A stretch of DNA of 64,000 nt, from positions 316,223 to 380,222 of the forward strand of contig WTPW01000489.1 in the NCBI GenBank assembly GCA_009809945.1. The letters are read 5' to 3'. The notes below the pieces were generated by a model. The model saw only the letters and a program-made list of their open reading frames with translations. It ran no database searches and was not told where the DNA came from. Shown here piece by piece: positions 54,561-64,000 of the stretch. The stretch comes from Gigaspora margarita (taxonomy: Eukaryota > Glomeromycota > Glomeromycetes > Diversisporales > Gigasporaceae). Position numbers and translations under genes: made by a program. Position 1 is the first letter of the stretch; each line of letters begins with the position of its first letter.

Positions 54561-54885
54561 CAGTAATCATCACTATATAAAATATGTAATGATACAGTTA
54601 TATAAAAAATCACAAGGCGAAGTAGTTAATGACAATAATTGTAATTTTGACAGATATAGAGAATAATACATATTATGTCATTGTCATTATTTGTAGTAAA
54701 TAAATAAAGGTTTTACCATTTTGTAATCGAACTTTTATGAATCAATAAATCCTTATTGAATAGTGAATACAAGTTGTTAGAAGCTAAAAAGTAGATAAAA
54801 GCAAGTGCAAGAAAATAATATTCTTAAACTTATAGAATGTGTGGTCTTTGTTAATATGAATAGTAAGTGTTGTATTTTAGGATTT
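54561..54885. other. No gene seen
   Basis: AT-rich sequence without features. Confidence 0.5.
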
Positions 54886-54889
54886 ATAT

Positions 54890-55935
54890 GTTGATTTAAG
54901 TTCATTTTAACTTTTTTCTTAGACTTTTTAGAAAACTATCAAAGTAATATATATAGTAAGTGTTATGCTTTTAAAGTTTACTTGATTAGAGTTACTTGTT
55001 TTTATTTTTATTTTTATTATTTTTTTCTTCCTTAAAAATAGTCAAAATAGTATAGATAGTAAGTTTTATGTTTCTAGAGTTTGTTTACTTATGATTTGTT
55101 TTATTTCTACTTATTTTACTTTTATTTAGAATTTTTTTATAAAAACTGCTAGAGTAATATGGTAGTAAGCATTATATATTTGGAATTTGTTTGCTTTGGT
55201 TCTTTTTTTTATTTTTTTTTTTTTAGAATACTATAAAAACAATATGGATAGTAGGTGTCATGCTTTTACTATAAAGTTTATCCAATTAGGATTCAGTTTG
55301 TTTTATTTATTGAATTGTTTTCTTTAGACTTTCTTTTTAAAAACTATTAAAGCAATATGAATGGTAAAAGTTATGCTTTTAGATTTACCCAATTAGAGTT
55401 CAATTTATTTTTACTGATTTTTTTTTTTTAGAAATTCTCTCCAAAAACTACCAAAAATGAGATTATTAGTAAAAATAGTATAGATAGTAAGTTTTATACT
55501 TTTGGAGTTTTTAGTTTATGATTCATTTTATTTTTTCTTATTTTACTTTAATTTAGATTTTTTTATAAAACTGCCAGAGCAATAAGGATAGTAAGCATTA
55601 AATATTTTGAATTTGTTTGCTTTTGCTTTGCTTTACTTTTTCTTTTTTAGAATACTATCAAAATGATATATATAGTAGGCATTATGCTTTTACTAGAAAA
55701 TTTTTTCAATTAGGATTCAATTGAATTGTTTTTGTTTTAGGCTTTCTTTTTGAAAACTATCAAAACAGTATGGATAGTAAATATTATGCTTTTAGAGTTT
55801 ATCTAATTAGGTTCAATTTATTTTACTTCTTTTTTTCTTTAAAAATTTTCTTCAAAATAAGGTTAATAGTAAATGTTATACTTCTAGAATTTGTTTGATT
55901 AGAATATGCTTTATGCTATTTATTTACTTTTGGTT
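54890..55935. repeat. Higher-order satellite (four ~106-bp monomers per ~425-bp unit)
   Basis: The monomer contains ACTATCAAAACAATATGGAT, AGTAAGTGTTATGCTTTTAG, AGTTT.CCAATTAGGATTCA and a T-rich stretch. Distinct monomer variants recur at a constant spacing of about 415-428 bp: AATAGTATAGATAGTAAGTT at ~55043 and ~55471, ACTGCTAGAGTAATA at 55146 with ACTGCCAGAGCAATA at ~55570, and GAATACTATAAAAACAATAT at 55226 with its partner at ~55648. Confidence 0.75.
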
Positions 55936-55939
55936 TTTT

Positions 55940-56460
55940 TTTTTTCTTTCTATTTGAAATCATCAAAATGACACAAGTATATATACTTTTAAAAAACATA
56001 TAAAAAGTTCTTTGTTTGTAAATTTTGGGTCTGCTTAAATTACAATTCACATTCTTTTGTAGATTTCTTTTGTTTTAAAAGGTCATTCCAATAGTCTCAT
56101 TTAGCTTTTGAACCTAAACTATCTATATCTGGATTTTCACATAATGAATATTATAAAAAATTTGATGCAAGTAAAAATATAAATAATAACCTTATGGAAG
56201 AACAAATAAATGCAAATATTATGCTTTTATATATAAAAGAAAAACTGAAACTGCAAATTAAATTAATATTGGTAATTCTTTTTTATTAAAAAATGAGCCA
56301 GAAATGAAGCTTAATCAATATACAAGAATAATTGAATTTATTGCCAGGGTCTTATACAGTATTGGCAAATAGAACAATAGAACAAAAGCTTGATTTTTTG
56401 TCTTTATATTAAAAAAATTTTTATTAATAATTTGCAATTATTTAAATATGTATTGTCAGA
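55940..56460. other. No gene seen
   Basis: AT-rich. The fragment near 56090-56300 has a few readable Lys/Asn/Leu stretches but no frame of note. Confidence 0.45.
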
Positions 56461-56461
56461 C

Positions 56462-56580
56462 CAGATCATCTAATTATAATCGAGTATCTGGGTCACCCAA
56501 TTATAATCGAGTATCTGAGTCACCTGAGTATAATCAGATAATCTGTTTTAATTAGATAACTGGTTTTAGTTTCGGATAGG
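56462..56580. repeat. AATTATAATCGAGTATCTGG tandem words
   Basis: Three units of about 25 bp (ATTATAATCGAGTATCTGGG, TCACCCAATTATAATCGAGT, TCACCTGAGTATAATCAGAT), then complementary AACTGGTTTTAGTTTCGGAT words. CCAGGGTCTTATA at 56345 and AACCCTGGTCTTATA at 56744 may be the ends of the enclosing element. Confidence 0.5.
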
Positions 56581-57136
56581 CAGTTGTCAACTGGTTTTTA
56601 CCTAATGGGTCATTAGTAAAGTAATAAATTTAAAATATTTTTATATTTAATTAGTAAAATTTAATACTGAAAATTTACAATAGAAAATTGAAAAAAGTGA
56701 ATAGAATTAAAGGCCAATAGAACAAATATAGTAAACATGACAACCCTGGTCTTATATAAAAACCTGTGCTTGTTTTATTTACTTATTGGCATGGAATTTT
56801 TATATTAGACACTATGCAATAAAATAGGTATTATATAGATATATTAAATAACTATTATACATACAGGTTCATATATAAATTCTGTGCTTTCAGCATGGAA
56901 TATGAACTCATGTATAACCAAGTTATTCACACAACCTATACAATAACTACAATTTACTTTATATTATTAATGGCTTGAACTTGACTAAGCTAGAATTATC
57001 AAATATCAGATGTTTGAGTATAGCTTTTTGGTACATCTACCTCTAATTAGATAATTAATTTAACTCAAAAATGGCAGTAACAATCTTGAAAAATCAATTG
57101 CCCATGGCATATAAATCTTAAACTTACAACTCCAAG

Positions 57137-58300
57137 TTGTCATTAGAAATAAAAGTTACAGGTATTGTTAGAGGTCACAATTATAGTTTGATATCTAATA
57201 TACTTTTATATATTACAAAGTATTACAAGTTATCAAAGGATATTATAGAAAAGATTGAATTTTATATAACTAAAGAAAACATGGAATCAAAACAGATATA
57301 CCTATTGTTAATTGCAGATTTTCTAAATCAATATATTTACAAAAGGAATCTTTATAATAAAGATAAAGGTAAAAGCACTATTTACTAATTGGTATAAATA
57401 TGCACAAAATTTAAGCAATAAACTACTTGCATTAAAGAATCAAGAACCTACCATAAATGGCTAAATAAAAGATCTCCTAGATAGTAGACCCACTATATAC
57501 TATACCTGAGTGCAGATCACATGACCTTCTTTAATTAAATGTGGTTCTTTTTCAAAATCTAAATTGCATATTATAACTGCTAAGTATATGTACATCTCAA
57601 ATTTCTACTCTATATGATATAAACTCTTAGCCGCATACTATACCCAGGATCTATTATAGGGTTCTAAAATTGGTGGAATGTAACAGACCCAGGTCTTGTA
57701 TCTGGCCATTTATAGTAGATAGACAATTTATACAAGAATTGATCTATTTGACAATTATCTTATAGGGCTGTTTTGGTTCTATTTAAGTAACAATGTCTTA
57801 TATGATATAATAATATAGCACAAGTAGATAATACATGTCAAACTAATTGGTTTGAGATGTATTTAACTTTGTTAGTAATAATAGATAGCAATACTAAAAG
57901 CCAGTTAGTTGTTTAATGTTTGTTAGAGGATAAAACTATTAATAATTATGAATAGTTTCTTGAATGTATTCTTAAGTCAGCAAATAGCGTTTTACTAGTC
58001 TGTTTATTTTCAGATATAAATCCTGCTTTAATAAATAAAATGTTATCAAAAATGTCTAATACAATCATTTTTATGTATTTTTTATTTCCAAGAGAACTTT
58101 TAGAAAAATTTAACAAGTAAATTAGAACAACAATATAAAATATTTTATAAAAAATTTCAATATACTCAAAATAGTCTATTTGAAGAAAATTTTTATTAAC
58201 ACTGGATATAATTATTTAACAACTATCCTTTTATTCAAAAATACTTTACTATTGTGCAAACAACCTAGTTCTAGCAAATAAATTTGACTAAATTTAAAAT
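57137..58300 (+). pseudogene. MULE (Mutator-like) transposase, decayed
   Basis: Former DDE transposase. The N-terminal region (57137-57385) reads IEFYITKENMESKQIYLLLI and ADFLNQYIYKRNLYN. A further piece NKLLALKNQEPTINGQIKD follows near 57413. The catalytic region has the first acid in VDNTCQTNWFEMYLTLLVII (57824-57883; D at 57827-57829), SNTKSQLVV then TAA (57914-57916) CLLEDKTINNYE then TAG (57953-57955) FLECILKSANSV, and LFSDINPALINKML with the second acid at 58013-58015. Downstream fragments (YPFIQKYFT) continue to about 58270 with stops. The two in-frame stops fit C-to-T or G-to-A changes of Gln/Trp codons. It cannot encode active transposase. Confidence 0.85.
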
Positions 58301-58429
58301 ATTAATTCTTGTTTACAAAAAATAGTATCCAAAAAATCTTTTTTTAAACATTAAAATCATTTAAGCTAAACATTTTGGTCTTAAATTTTTTTAAAATTGT
58401 TTTTAATAAAATTGTAAAGAATTAAAATC

Positions 58430-58645
58430 AAAATAATTAAAATTAAACAAGCAATTTGGCTGCTCTATATATATTATTAAAACAAGCAATTTGACCACTA
58501 AATATATACCAAATTTGGCTACTCTATATATATAGCTTGGCTATTTTTGTATATACAATTAAAAATACAATTTGGTATCAATATGCTATTAAAGCAAACA
58601 ATTTGCTATCTATAATAATAGTCAATATTAAACTAACAAATCTTA
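58430..58645. repeat. AAACAAGCAATTTGGCT repeats
   Basis: Three to four degenerate units (AAACAAGCAATTTGGCTGCT, AAACAAGCAATTTGACCACT, AAGCAAACAATTTGCTATC) with CTCTATATATA words. Confidence 0.55.
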
Positions 58646-59349
58646 GTTAAATTATATACTTAAGTATATAAATATAATTAAACCTATCCAATTAAATAGT
58701 GATTTGGCTATTTAACTATATAGGCAGACTCTCATATATTGATAGTTTCAATTGTATAAAAAGATATTCAAACTCTCAATTTTGTTAAAGGTATTTAATT
58801 TGTAAAACATTAGTTCAATATTTAATCAAATTATTTATAGTACAATTGGGCTTATACTATTATTGAACTTTAATATTTTGTAAAACCTAGCACTGCAGAC
58901 TAATATATAGGGGTTTAATAATTTGAACTTCATTATTTATTGTTTAAAATTATCTTCAAAGACTTAGAAAAAAAAGAATAAATTATATATAATGTTTTAG
59001 ATAAAACTTAAAAAAACATTATAACAATACATTTGATTATTAATGCTAATTATTATTATAATTTTCTTTTTGGATTTTGCTAAAATACTATAGCCTACTC
59101 TCATTTATATCAACTCATTTGAATTTACTTAAATTTATGTTAATAGAGATATTAACAAGAGAATTATATTAAAGTTGATATATATGAATAAATTTTAAAT
59201 ATATAAAAATTTATAAAAATTTAATTTGTAGCTTAGGTTGATATTAACAGGATTGATATTAACAAGAAACAACTGTACTAGAATAAGCATTTAATATATG
59301 AATAATAAATTTTTATACAAAAAAACATCCACTAATCAACTTCAATTAA
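58646..59349. other. No gene seen
   Basis: AT-rich DNA. Short repeated TTGATATTAACAGGATTGATATTAAC words at about 59237-59268. Confidence 0.5.
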
Positions 59350-59357
59350 TTTAAAAT

Positions 59358-59652
59358 AGGACCCTGAACATCTAGTACAGAAGTTATACATTATATATTT
59401 TAGCAAAAACCCCAAAATTTGAGAAGCAAAAAAACAGGTTTTGCCAATTAACTTGGCATCCAGTAGTCCAATTTGCATGAACTTTTTTTTAAATAAAGCT
59501 CTCAGTGAGGCACATCTAAAAAAAATGTTCATTCAATTCTGATTACTGGATCAAAAGTTATTTGAACAAATGTAGTTTTGTTATTTTTAGCAAATTAGAT
59601 CAAAATTGGCCAAAATCTAGTTATAACCTATATGAGAGATATCAGGGGTCCT
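59358..59652. mobile_element. hAT-type MITE (8-bp TSD)
   Basis: Ends AGGACCCTGAACATCT and the complement of AGAGATATCAGGGGTCCT, flanked by TTTAAAAT and CTTAAAAT (59350-59357, 59653-59660; 7 of 8). The first bases AGGACCC are shared with 24689-24868 and 62458, suggesting one family of ends mobilised by one hAT transposase. The minus-strand frame through it has no transposase motif. Confidence 0.8.
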
Positions 59653-59659
59653 CTTAAAA

Positions 59660-59910
59660 TGGACTTAGAAACTCAATGTGTGTAGTATTTTTTAGCTTCA
59701 AATTCTATAGCTTTATTTGTTAAACTTTTTTAATATGCATTTATATCAAAAAAGGCTTTTCTTGCATTTTAATAAATAAGGGGTATCTATAAGTAAAGTT
59801 ATACAAGAGGGGAGAGGTCACACAAAATATAACATTTTTTTCAATAAGTAGAAGGATCAAAAAAATATAATGTAATTTTTTATAAAAATTTGTTTAAATT
59901 TTGATCCTGA
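59660..59910. other. No gene seen
   Basis: AT-rich sequence between inverted-repeat elements. Confidence 0.5.
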
Positions 59911-59914
59911 GGTT

Positions 59915-60185
59915 CAAATTAAATAATTTTGGTACCATTTGAATTATCTCGAGAAAAGAATTTGAATAGTACCAAAATTATTTAATTTGGATTACTAGAT
60001 TAAGAACTATTAACAAAATACTATTGGTTATATCTTTTTTAAAAAATTACTATAAAACCAATAGTTTTTTGTTAATAACTCTTAATTTAGTAATCCAAAT
60101 AAAATAATTTTGGTATCATTGATTCATTTATAAAGATAAATCAAATAGTACCAAAGTTATCCAAATTGGATCACTGTATCATAAT
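59915..60185. mobile_element. Foldback of linked palindromes
   Basis: First palindrome AAATAATTTTGGTACCATTTGAATT turning at CTCGAG (59951) and returning AATTTGAATAGTACCAAAAT. Then a second: ATTACTAGATTAAGAACTAT..ACTATTGGTT, mirrored by AACCAATAGTTTTTTGTTAA..TAATCC, turning near 60035. Then a third partial palindrome to 60180. The linked palindromes make an almost fully self-complementary block. Confidence 0.7.
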
Positions 60186-60189
60186 ATAT

Positions 60190-60835
60190 CTAAGTTGTTT
60201 GTATAATTTTATATATAAATATATGGATTTTAAATTTTTTTTTATATAGTCTAGAGAGGGTCAAGAGCTACTATATAGGAGTATATAAAGTTATTTATGA
60301 ATGCCTCCTAATTGAAAGTGGAATAGAATTGAGAGCTAATAGAACAGCTCTTTATAATTCTTTCTATGAGTAATTACAATATGTTCAGTAGTAAAAGTTA
60401 ATCAATGGCCTATACCACAAAATAGCCTAACCTGAATAGCAAATATTTAATTTATCTTAACAATTTAATATTCAGATTTTATTTATTCAAATATTTACTT
60501 TAATTAAAAGAAAATGACTAACTGATCTTTCATTATTTTTTCTTTGCTTTTATTATAATAGGTGAAGTTTGATTAGTGGGCCCAAATTAGATTCCCATAT
60601 TTATTAATTAGAACCCTAAAATGTTAACATGTATAGTTATCTGATCAAAAATTACCCCATTTTGTTTTTTCAAAAAAATCTTAAAAGACAAATTTTAAAT
60701 ATAATATATACGATCCAACCAATGGCCCCACCTTAAAACCAATGGGTTTTGAAATAAAAAAAGTATGTAAATACAAAAAAAAGTAATTGTATATATGTAT
60801 TGTTTGTAAAATAATTATATTAATTATATATTAAA
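60190..60835. other. No gene seen
   Basis: AT-rich. It precedes a transposon gene remnant, but no regulatory element is evident. Confidence 0.5.
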
Positions 60836-60841
60836 ATAATA

Positions 60842-61455
60842 GTGTTAAAAAAGAACTATCTTTGTTCTACTTGTAAAGTTAAATATTACTTAACTATATG
60901 TGGTCTTACTCAGTATAAAAATGCTACTCATAAAAATTACAATATAATTCAACCTGGCTTATCTCAATTACCAGCAGATCATATAGCAGAATTTAAAAGA
61001 ATATTGGTACATGCAATTCAAAAATGGTTACCTTTTCATTTTTTATATTTAGAAAAGCAATTAGTTAAGTTTTCTTGTACTAAAGCCAGTTTGTTGATGT
61101 TTTTAGTAGATATATAACTCAATTTTTTCTAGCAAAAAGTTCCTATTATTATATATTTAAAGGTGAAAATACAGACAATATATTCTCTAAAATTTTTGAA
61201 AATCAACAATGGGGTACAAGATTCTATGATTCTGGGCAATTTGCTTATGTTATTTTGTATATAAAAAATTTGAATCAACAACAATTATCTTTGCTACAAA
61301 AAAAAAATTCACAAACAGAATCAAGTTTAAAAAAACAACCTATTCAATCTGAATTGCATATACAGTGGTATATTGAATGTTTATTAGATATAAAAGGACA
61401 TTTTACCTCATCAGGCTATATTAGCATAATTTTTAGAATAGATCATGATTATTAA
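60842..61455 (+). pseudogene. C2H2 zinc-finger transposon-type protein, frameshifted
   Basis: Frame 1 (60842-61084) starts with a zinc-finger YLCSTCKVKYYLTICGLTQYKNATH. The C-x2-C pair and last His are present, but the first His of the usual H..K..TH is Tyr (QYKNATH), explained by C-to-T. It continues LPADHIAEFKRILVHAIQKWLP. The reading shifts near 61084 to a frame giving SQFVDVFSRYITQFFLAKSS, YYYIFKGENTDNIFSKIFEN, QQWGTRFYDSGQFAYVIL and a C-terminal part ending TSSGYISIIFRIDHDY at 61452 and a stop. From memory this resembles a multi-copy hypothetical family in Rhizophagus-type genomes, possibly the N-terminal module of a transposon protein; the exact class is inferred. Confidence 0.65.
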
Positions 61456-61459
61456 TAAC

Positions 61460-61895
61460 TTTAGAATAATAAAGTATTTTTTTTTTAAAAAAAAAAAATT
61501 GAATTTAGCTTATATAAAAAAAATAATTTATTAATTATTTTTATTTTTTGTTAGATCTGGATTTAAATTGTATTTAGCAAAAAATTTTAAAATAAAATTT
61601 ATATTTTACTTTATAATATTGAATTTGTATAATAATTCCAAAAGGTTAAATAAAAATAAGAATACTAATGATTATATGAAAAAAATATGATCAAATAGAT
61701 TTTATTTTATAAGATTAGTAAGATTAAATAAAAGATTGAATATTTACTAAATAAGATTGAATAGTTGGTAAGAAGCATATATAGTATTATTGTGCTTAAG
61801 GTTTTATACTATATATCTATAAAAATAGATTGAATTATTATTCAATATAGTTTATTAAAACTAATTTATTTAATTGATAATCTGCCTGTCAACTG
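61460..61895. other. No gene seen
   Basis: AT-rich with tandem-like ATTGAATA..AGATTGAATA words at about 61700-61770. Confidence 0.45.
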
Positions 61896-61899
61896 GAGA

Positions 61900-62112
61900 A
61901 TAGGTAAAATGTGGTGTGCTTCCATCTAAAATTTTTTTCTTACTAAGTTAATTATACATGGTTAGATCATTCAAATCGGCCCAGTGGATGGCGAGATATC
62001 ATCTAAAAATGATTGGCCGACTATATAAAAATCCATGACAGAAATCACATATGAAAATCACTATAGGCAAAATGTGATGTGCTTCTATCTAAAACTTTTT
62101 TTCTTACTAATG
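61900..62112. repeat. Direct repeat around a conserved foldback block
   Basis: TAAAATGTGGTGTGCTTCCA recurs as CAAAATGTGATGTGCTTCTA about 166 bp downstream. Between them lies GGTTAGATCATTCAAATCGG CCCAGTGGATGGCGAGATAT, the block also present in foldbacks T and H, here with less decay. Confidence 0.6.
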
Positions 62113-62205
62113 TTACAGTAGGGAGGCCTTCTTCTACTCCTTACTATAACAATGACATGGCTACAGGGATCCTTTAGCAGTTTATAGCAGTGTCCAAGAG
62201 GCAGG

Positions 62206-62233
62206 TATAATTTCTTAGTCTGTAAGAAATTAT
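62206..62233. repeat. Short hairpin TATAATTTCTTA
   Basis: Inverted repeat TATAATTTCTTA/TAAGAAATTATA with a five-base loop, in a mixed-composition stretch (62110-62330) that holds no recognisable gene. Confidence 0.6.
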
Positions 62234-62457
62234 ACTCTTCTCTGTAGGTGGTTCGTAACAATATTTAGGTTCAACAATAGTTTTTTTATTTAATAATAAT
62301 AAGCAAGAGGGCTATTCCTAGGCTTCTATTCCTAAAAAATCCCTTTTTCAAGATATTTAATAAATATAAAGAGAAGTGGGTGTTTGAGTCTAATTTGACT
62401 AAGGGAAATTTTATGTCTTTAAATACATTTTAGAATAAGCGTTATAAGCGGTATAAG

Positions 62458-62594
62458 AGGACCCCGGACATCTCTGATATATGTCATATTTTTTTATTAG
62501 CAAATTGATTCAAATTTGATCTAAGGTCCAAATTTAAATTTTAGCAAATTGAAGTTAATTTTAAAAAGGGTCATAATTGAATATTTTGTCGAAT
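62458..62594 (+). mobile_element. Truncated hAT-type MITE end
   Basis: Begins AGGACCCCGGACATCTCTGA and then TCATA..TTAGCAAATTGATTCAAATT, similar to the right end of 59358-59652 read in reverse (AGGACCCCTGATATCTCTCA, AATTTGCTAA). The element at 62595 directly follows, so the rest has been displaced or lost. Confidence 0.55.
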
Positions 62595-63230
62595 TACTGT
62601 ATTACCGCGAAATAACGATCATGGGCATTATTTTGAAAATCACATCCCCTAAAAATAGCATACTGGGTTTCGAAATAACACCCATGCGCGTCCTGAAATA
62701 GCGCGCACCATATATAGAATACTATATAATCGAATAAAAGTGTTCAACGAATGCTTCATATTTATTCTTTTTAGCTTTAATTGCTTCAAGAATAACTATT
62801 ATTAAATGTTCAATTATCGCTACCCTTATCCTAGCAGGATAATAAATTGTTACGGCCATTCTTTCTGATTTTAATACTGGAATATAATTTTTGATAATAA
62901 ACGAATGTTTTATGCACATCCTTTTTAAAGTTAGAACTATAATGGCCTTAGAGTGCTGCGTAATGATGCCAAAGAACAAAGAAAAATAGGGTCATAAATC
63001 TACAGGCGATGCTTTAAAAAACAAATAATTAGCTTTTTACTATCGCTACGTAGAAGTTCAACAATAGGTTAATTGTTCCTATATATATATATATTAAGGT
63101 TTAGATTTTCAGCGCCGGTACAGGATAAAAAATCGGGTTACCTCAAAATAGCGCACATGCGCGCACTCAAAATAGCGCGCAGGTGATCGAAACACCGCGC
63201 AGGTGTGCGTTATTTCGCGGTAATACGGTA
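62595..63230. mobile_element. TA-flanked element with GCGC-rich arrays
   Basis: Ends CTGTATTACCGCGAAATAAC and the complement form CCGTATTACCGCGAAATAAC (one mismatch over 21 bp), with TA on both sides (62595-62596, 63229-63230). Subterminal regions repeat AAATAGCGCGCA, AATAGCGCACATGCGCGC and CGAAATAACACCCATGCGCG in both orientations. CpG is very frequent, in contrast to most of the window. The interior has an 85-codon minus-strand frame (62722-62979) with KAIIVLTLKRMCIKHSFII and AIIEHLIIVILEAIKAKKNK, not recognised. Confidence 0.8.
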
Positions 63231-63490
63231 CTAAGATTTTATGCATGTTATATTTTATTTTTAGCAATTTACCCACATTTTGCAAAAATCATTGTAATAA
63301 GTTAAGTTGCGCTATAATAATCAATATAAATATAACAAGTCATTAATGGCAAGCATGTAATCGGGCTTTAGTATTGATAGCAACTTGGTACTTACCCTGC
63401 ATAAACATTGATTGTAATTGTATATCGATAAACAAATAATTATGTAATGCAATTGCGAATTAGTTAGTAATTTATATAATAATTGTAGTT
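63231..63490. other. No gene seen
   Basis: AT-rich with moderate CpG. Nothing identifiable. Confidence 0.5.
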
Positions 63491-64000
63491 AAAATTATCT
63501 CTGAGTTCTTGATCAAATTTAATAAAAATTTTTTTATTTAATTCTATGGATTCATAGAATTAAAATAAAAAAAAAATTCATCAAATTTGGTCAAGAACTC
63601 GTGGAGATATCTTTGATGAAAGTTCCTGTAAACAATTTCAACGTAGCTTCTTTGTAATATAGTTTTTGCTTTTTCAAAATAACCTACTGTTCGGTGATGA
63701 TTTACAAAAAAGTTTACTATGCTAACTAAAAAACAATTTATAACAAAACTTGTAGCGCATATCATAGACGAATAGAATCTCAAATTTCATGAAAAAATAT
63801 TGAAAACTCGTGAAGATATTAACGTTTTTGTAAATTCAGACATATACATTTTCACAAGTTTTTCCCTAAATTCATAAGCTTCCGAAAGCATATTCTCAAA
63901 ATGAAACCTCCAAAACGTGACTAAGTAAGTTGATCTAATATATATTCGAGAGTCTTCAGTTAAAATTTCATCAAAAACAAATTAATATTGACGAAGTTAT
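63491..64000. mobile_element. Palindromic unit of the 21.3-23.2 kb foldback family, running off the window
   Basis: Hairpin 63497-63612: ATCTCTGAGTTCTTGATCAA, ATTTAATAAAAATTTTTTTA, then AATTCTATG turning and returning through CATCAAATTTGGTCAAGAAC, TCGTGGAGATATC. The sequence to 64000 contains related words (AACTCGTGAAGATATTAACG, TTTCATCAAAAACAAATT) and is probably the body of the same repeat, continuing beyond the window. The 79-codon minus-strand frame is a by-product. Confidence 0.5.

Noticed and set aside
57660-57700. Additional hAT end (AACAGACCCAGG)
   Set aside because: Only a few matching bases and no partner end or duplication.
62722-62979. 85-codon gene
   Set aside because: Located within a TIR element, with no recognisable domain; kept only as an unidentified frame inside the element.
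63544-63783. 79-codon minus-strand gene
   Set aside because: Overlaps a hairpin repeat that recurs at 21.3-23.2 kb; translation of the repeat.

Overview
The window looks like gene-poor, repeat-saturated nuclear DNA of a eukaryote, most likely an arbuscular mycorrhizal fungus (Glomeromycotina, perhaps a large-genome lineage such as Gigaspora/Diversispora or a Rhizophagus relative). The reasons are extreme A+T richness, long homopolymer tracts, one intron-containing tyrosine-kinase-like kinase of the type greatly expanded in these fungi, and decayed LINE, MULE and zinc-finger transposon genes whose peptide signatures (RAELAAIW RNase H, VDNTCQTN MULE box) fit Glomeromycotina transposons. The taxonomic call is inference. 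Layout: 0-1 kb, decayed transposon ORF; 1.2-2.4 kb, pyrimidine-rich repeat; 2.7-6.3 kb, a tRNA-derived SINE with nested inverted-repeat elements, present as two apparently identical 1,817-bp copies joined by a single N (probable assembly artefact); 6.4-9 kb, dispersed repeat, A-rich low complexity and two small MITEs; 9.1-10.8 kb, LINE 3' half with RNase H and poly(A); 11.0-13.5 kb, foldback element carrying telomere-like repeats plus small MITEs; 14.1-17.1 kb, degenerate ~100-bp satellite; 17.5-21.2 kb, tRNA-like head, an 80-codon unidentified ORF, tandem repeats and a poly(A)-ended segment; 21.3-23.2 kb, second copy of the telomere-like foldback inside another foldback; 24-28.6 kb, nested inverted-repeat elements including clear hAT-type MITEs; 29-31 kb, non-repetitive sequence without a convincing gene; 31-48.7 kb, dense nests of inverted-repeat elements and motif arrays; 49.1-49.6 kb, solo LTR; 50.1-51.3 kb, the single intact-looking gene (three-exon protein kinase, 339 aa); 51.9-56 kb, minisatellites, a foldback and a higher-order satellite; 57.1-58.3 kb, MULE transposase pseudogene; 59.4-63.2 kb, hAT-like and TA-flanked elements and a frameshifted C2H2 transposon gene. 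Functionally there is no operon-like or pathway-like organisation: one host gene sits in a sea of mobile-element debris. The most unusual signal is a superfamily of short non-autonomous elements (about eight or more copies) with conserved interiors (TTAGGG/TTAGAG telomere-like repeats, a GTTACAC...GATC...ATTGG box) but different terminal inverted repeats in each copy. A second theme is elements whose flanks are arrays of short self-complementary words (GTTCA, ATTTGATTTGA, GAAACCT, GGTACCC, ATAGCGCGC). Protein remnants carry C-to-T/G-to-A changes (stops, catalytic D-to-N, zinc-ligand H-to-Y) that suggest cytosine deamination as the decay process. All family assignments were made by eye from the sequence.
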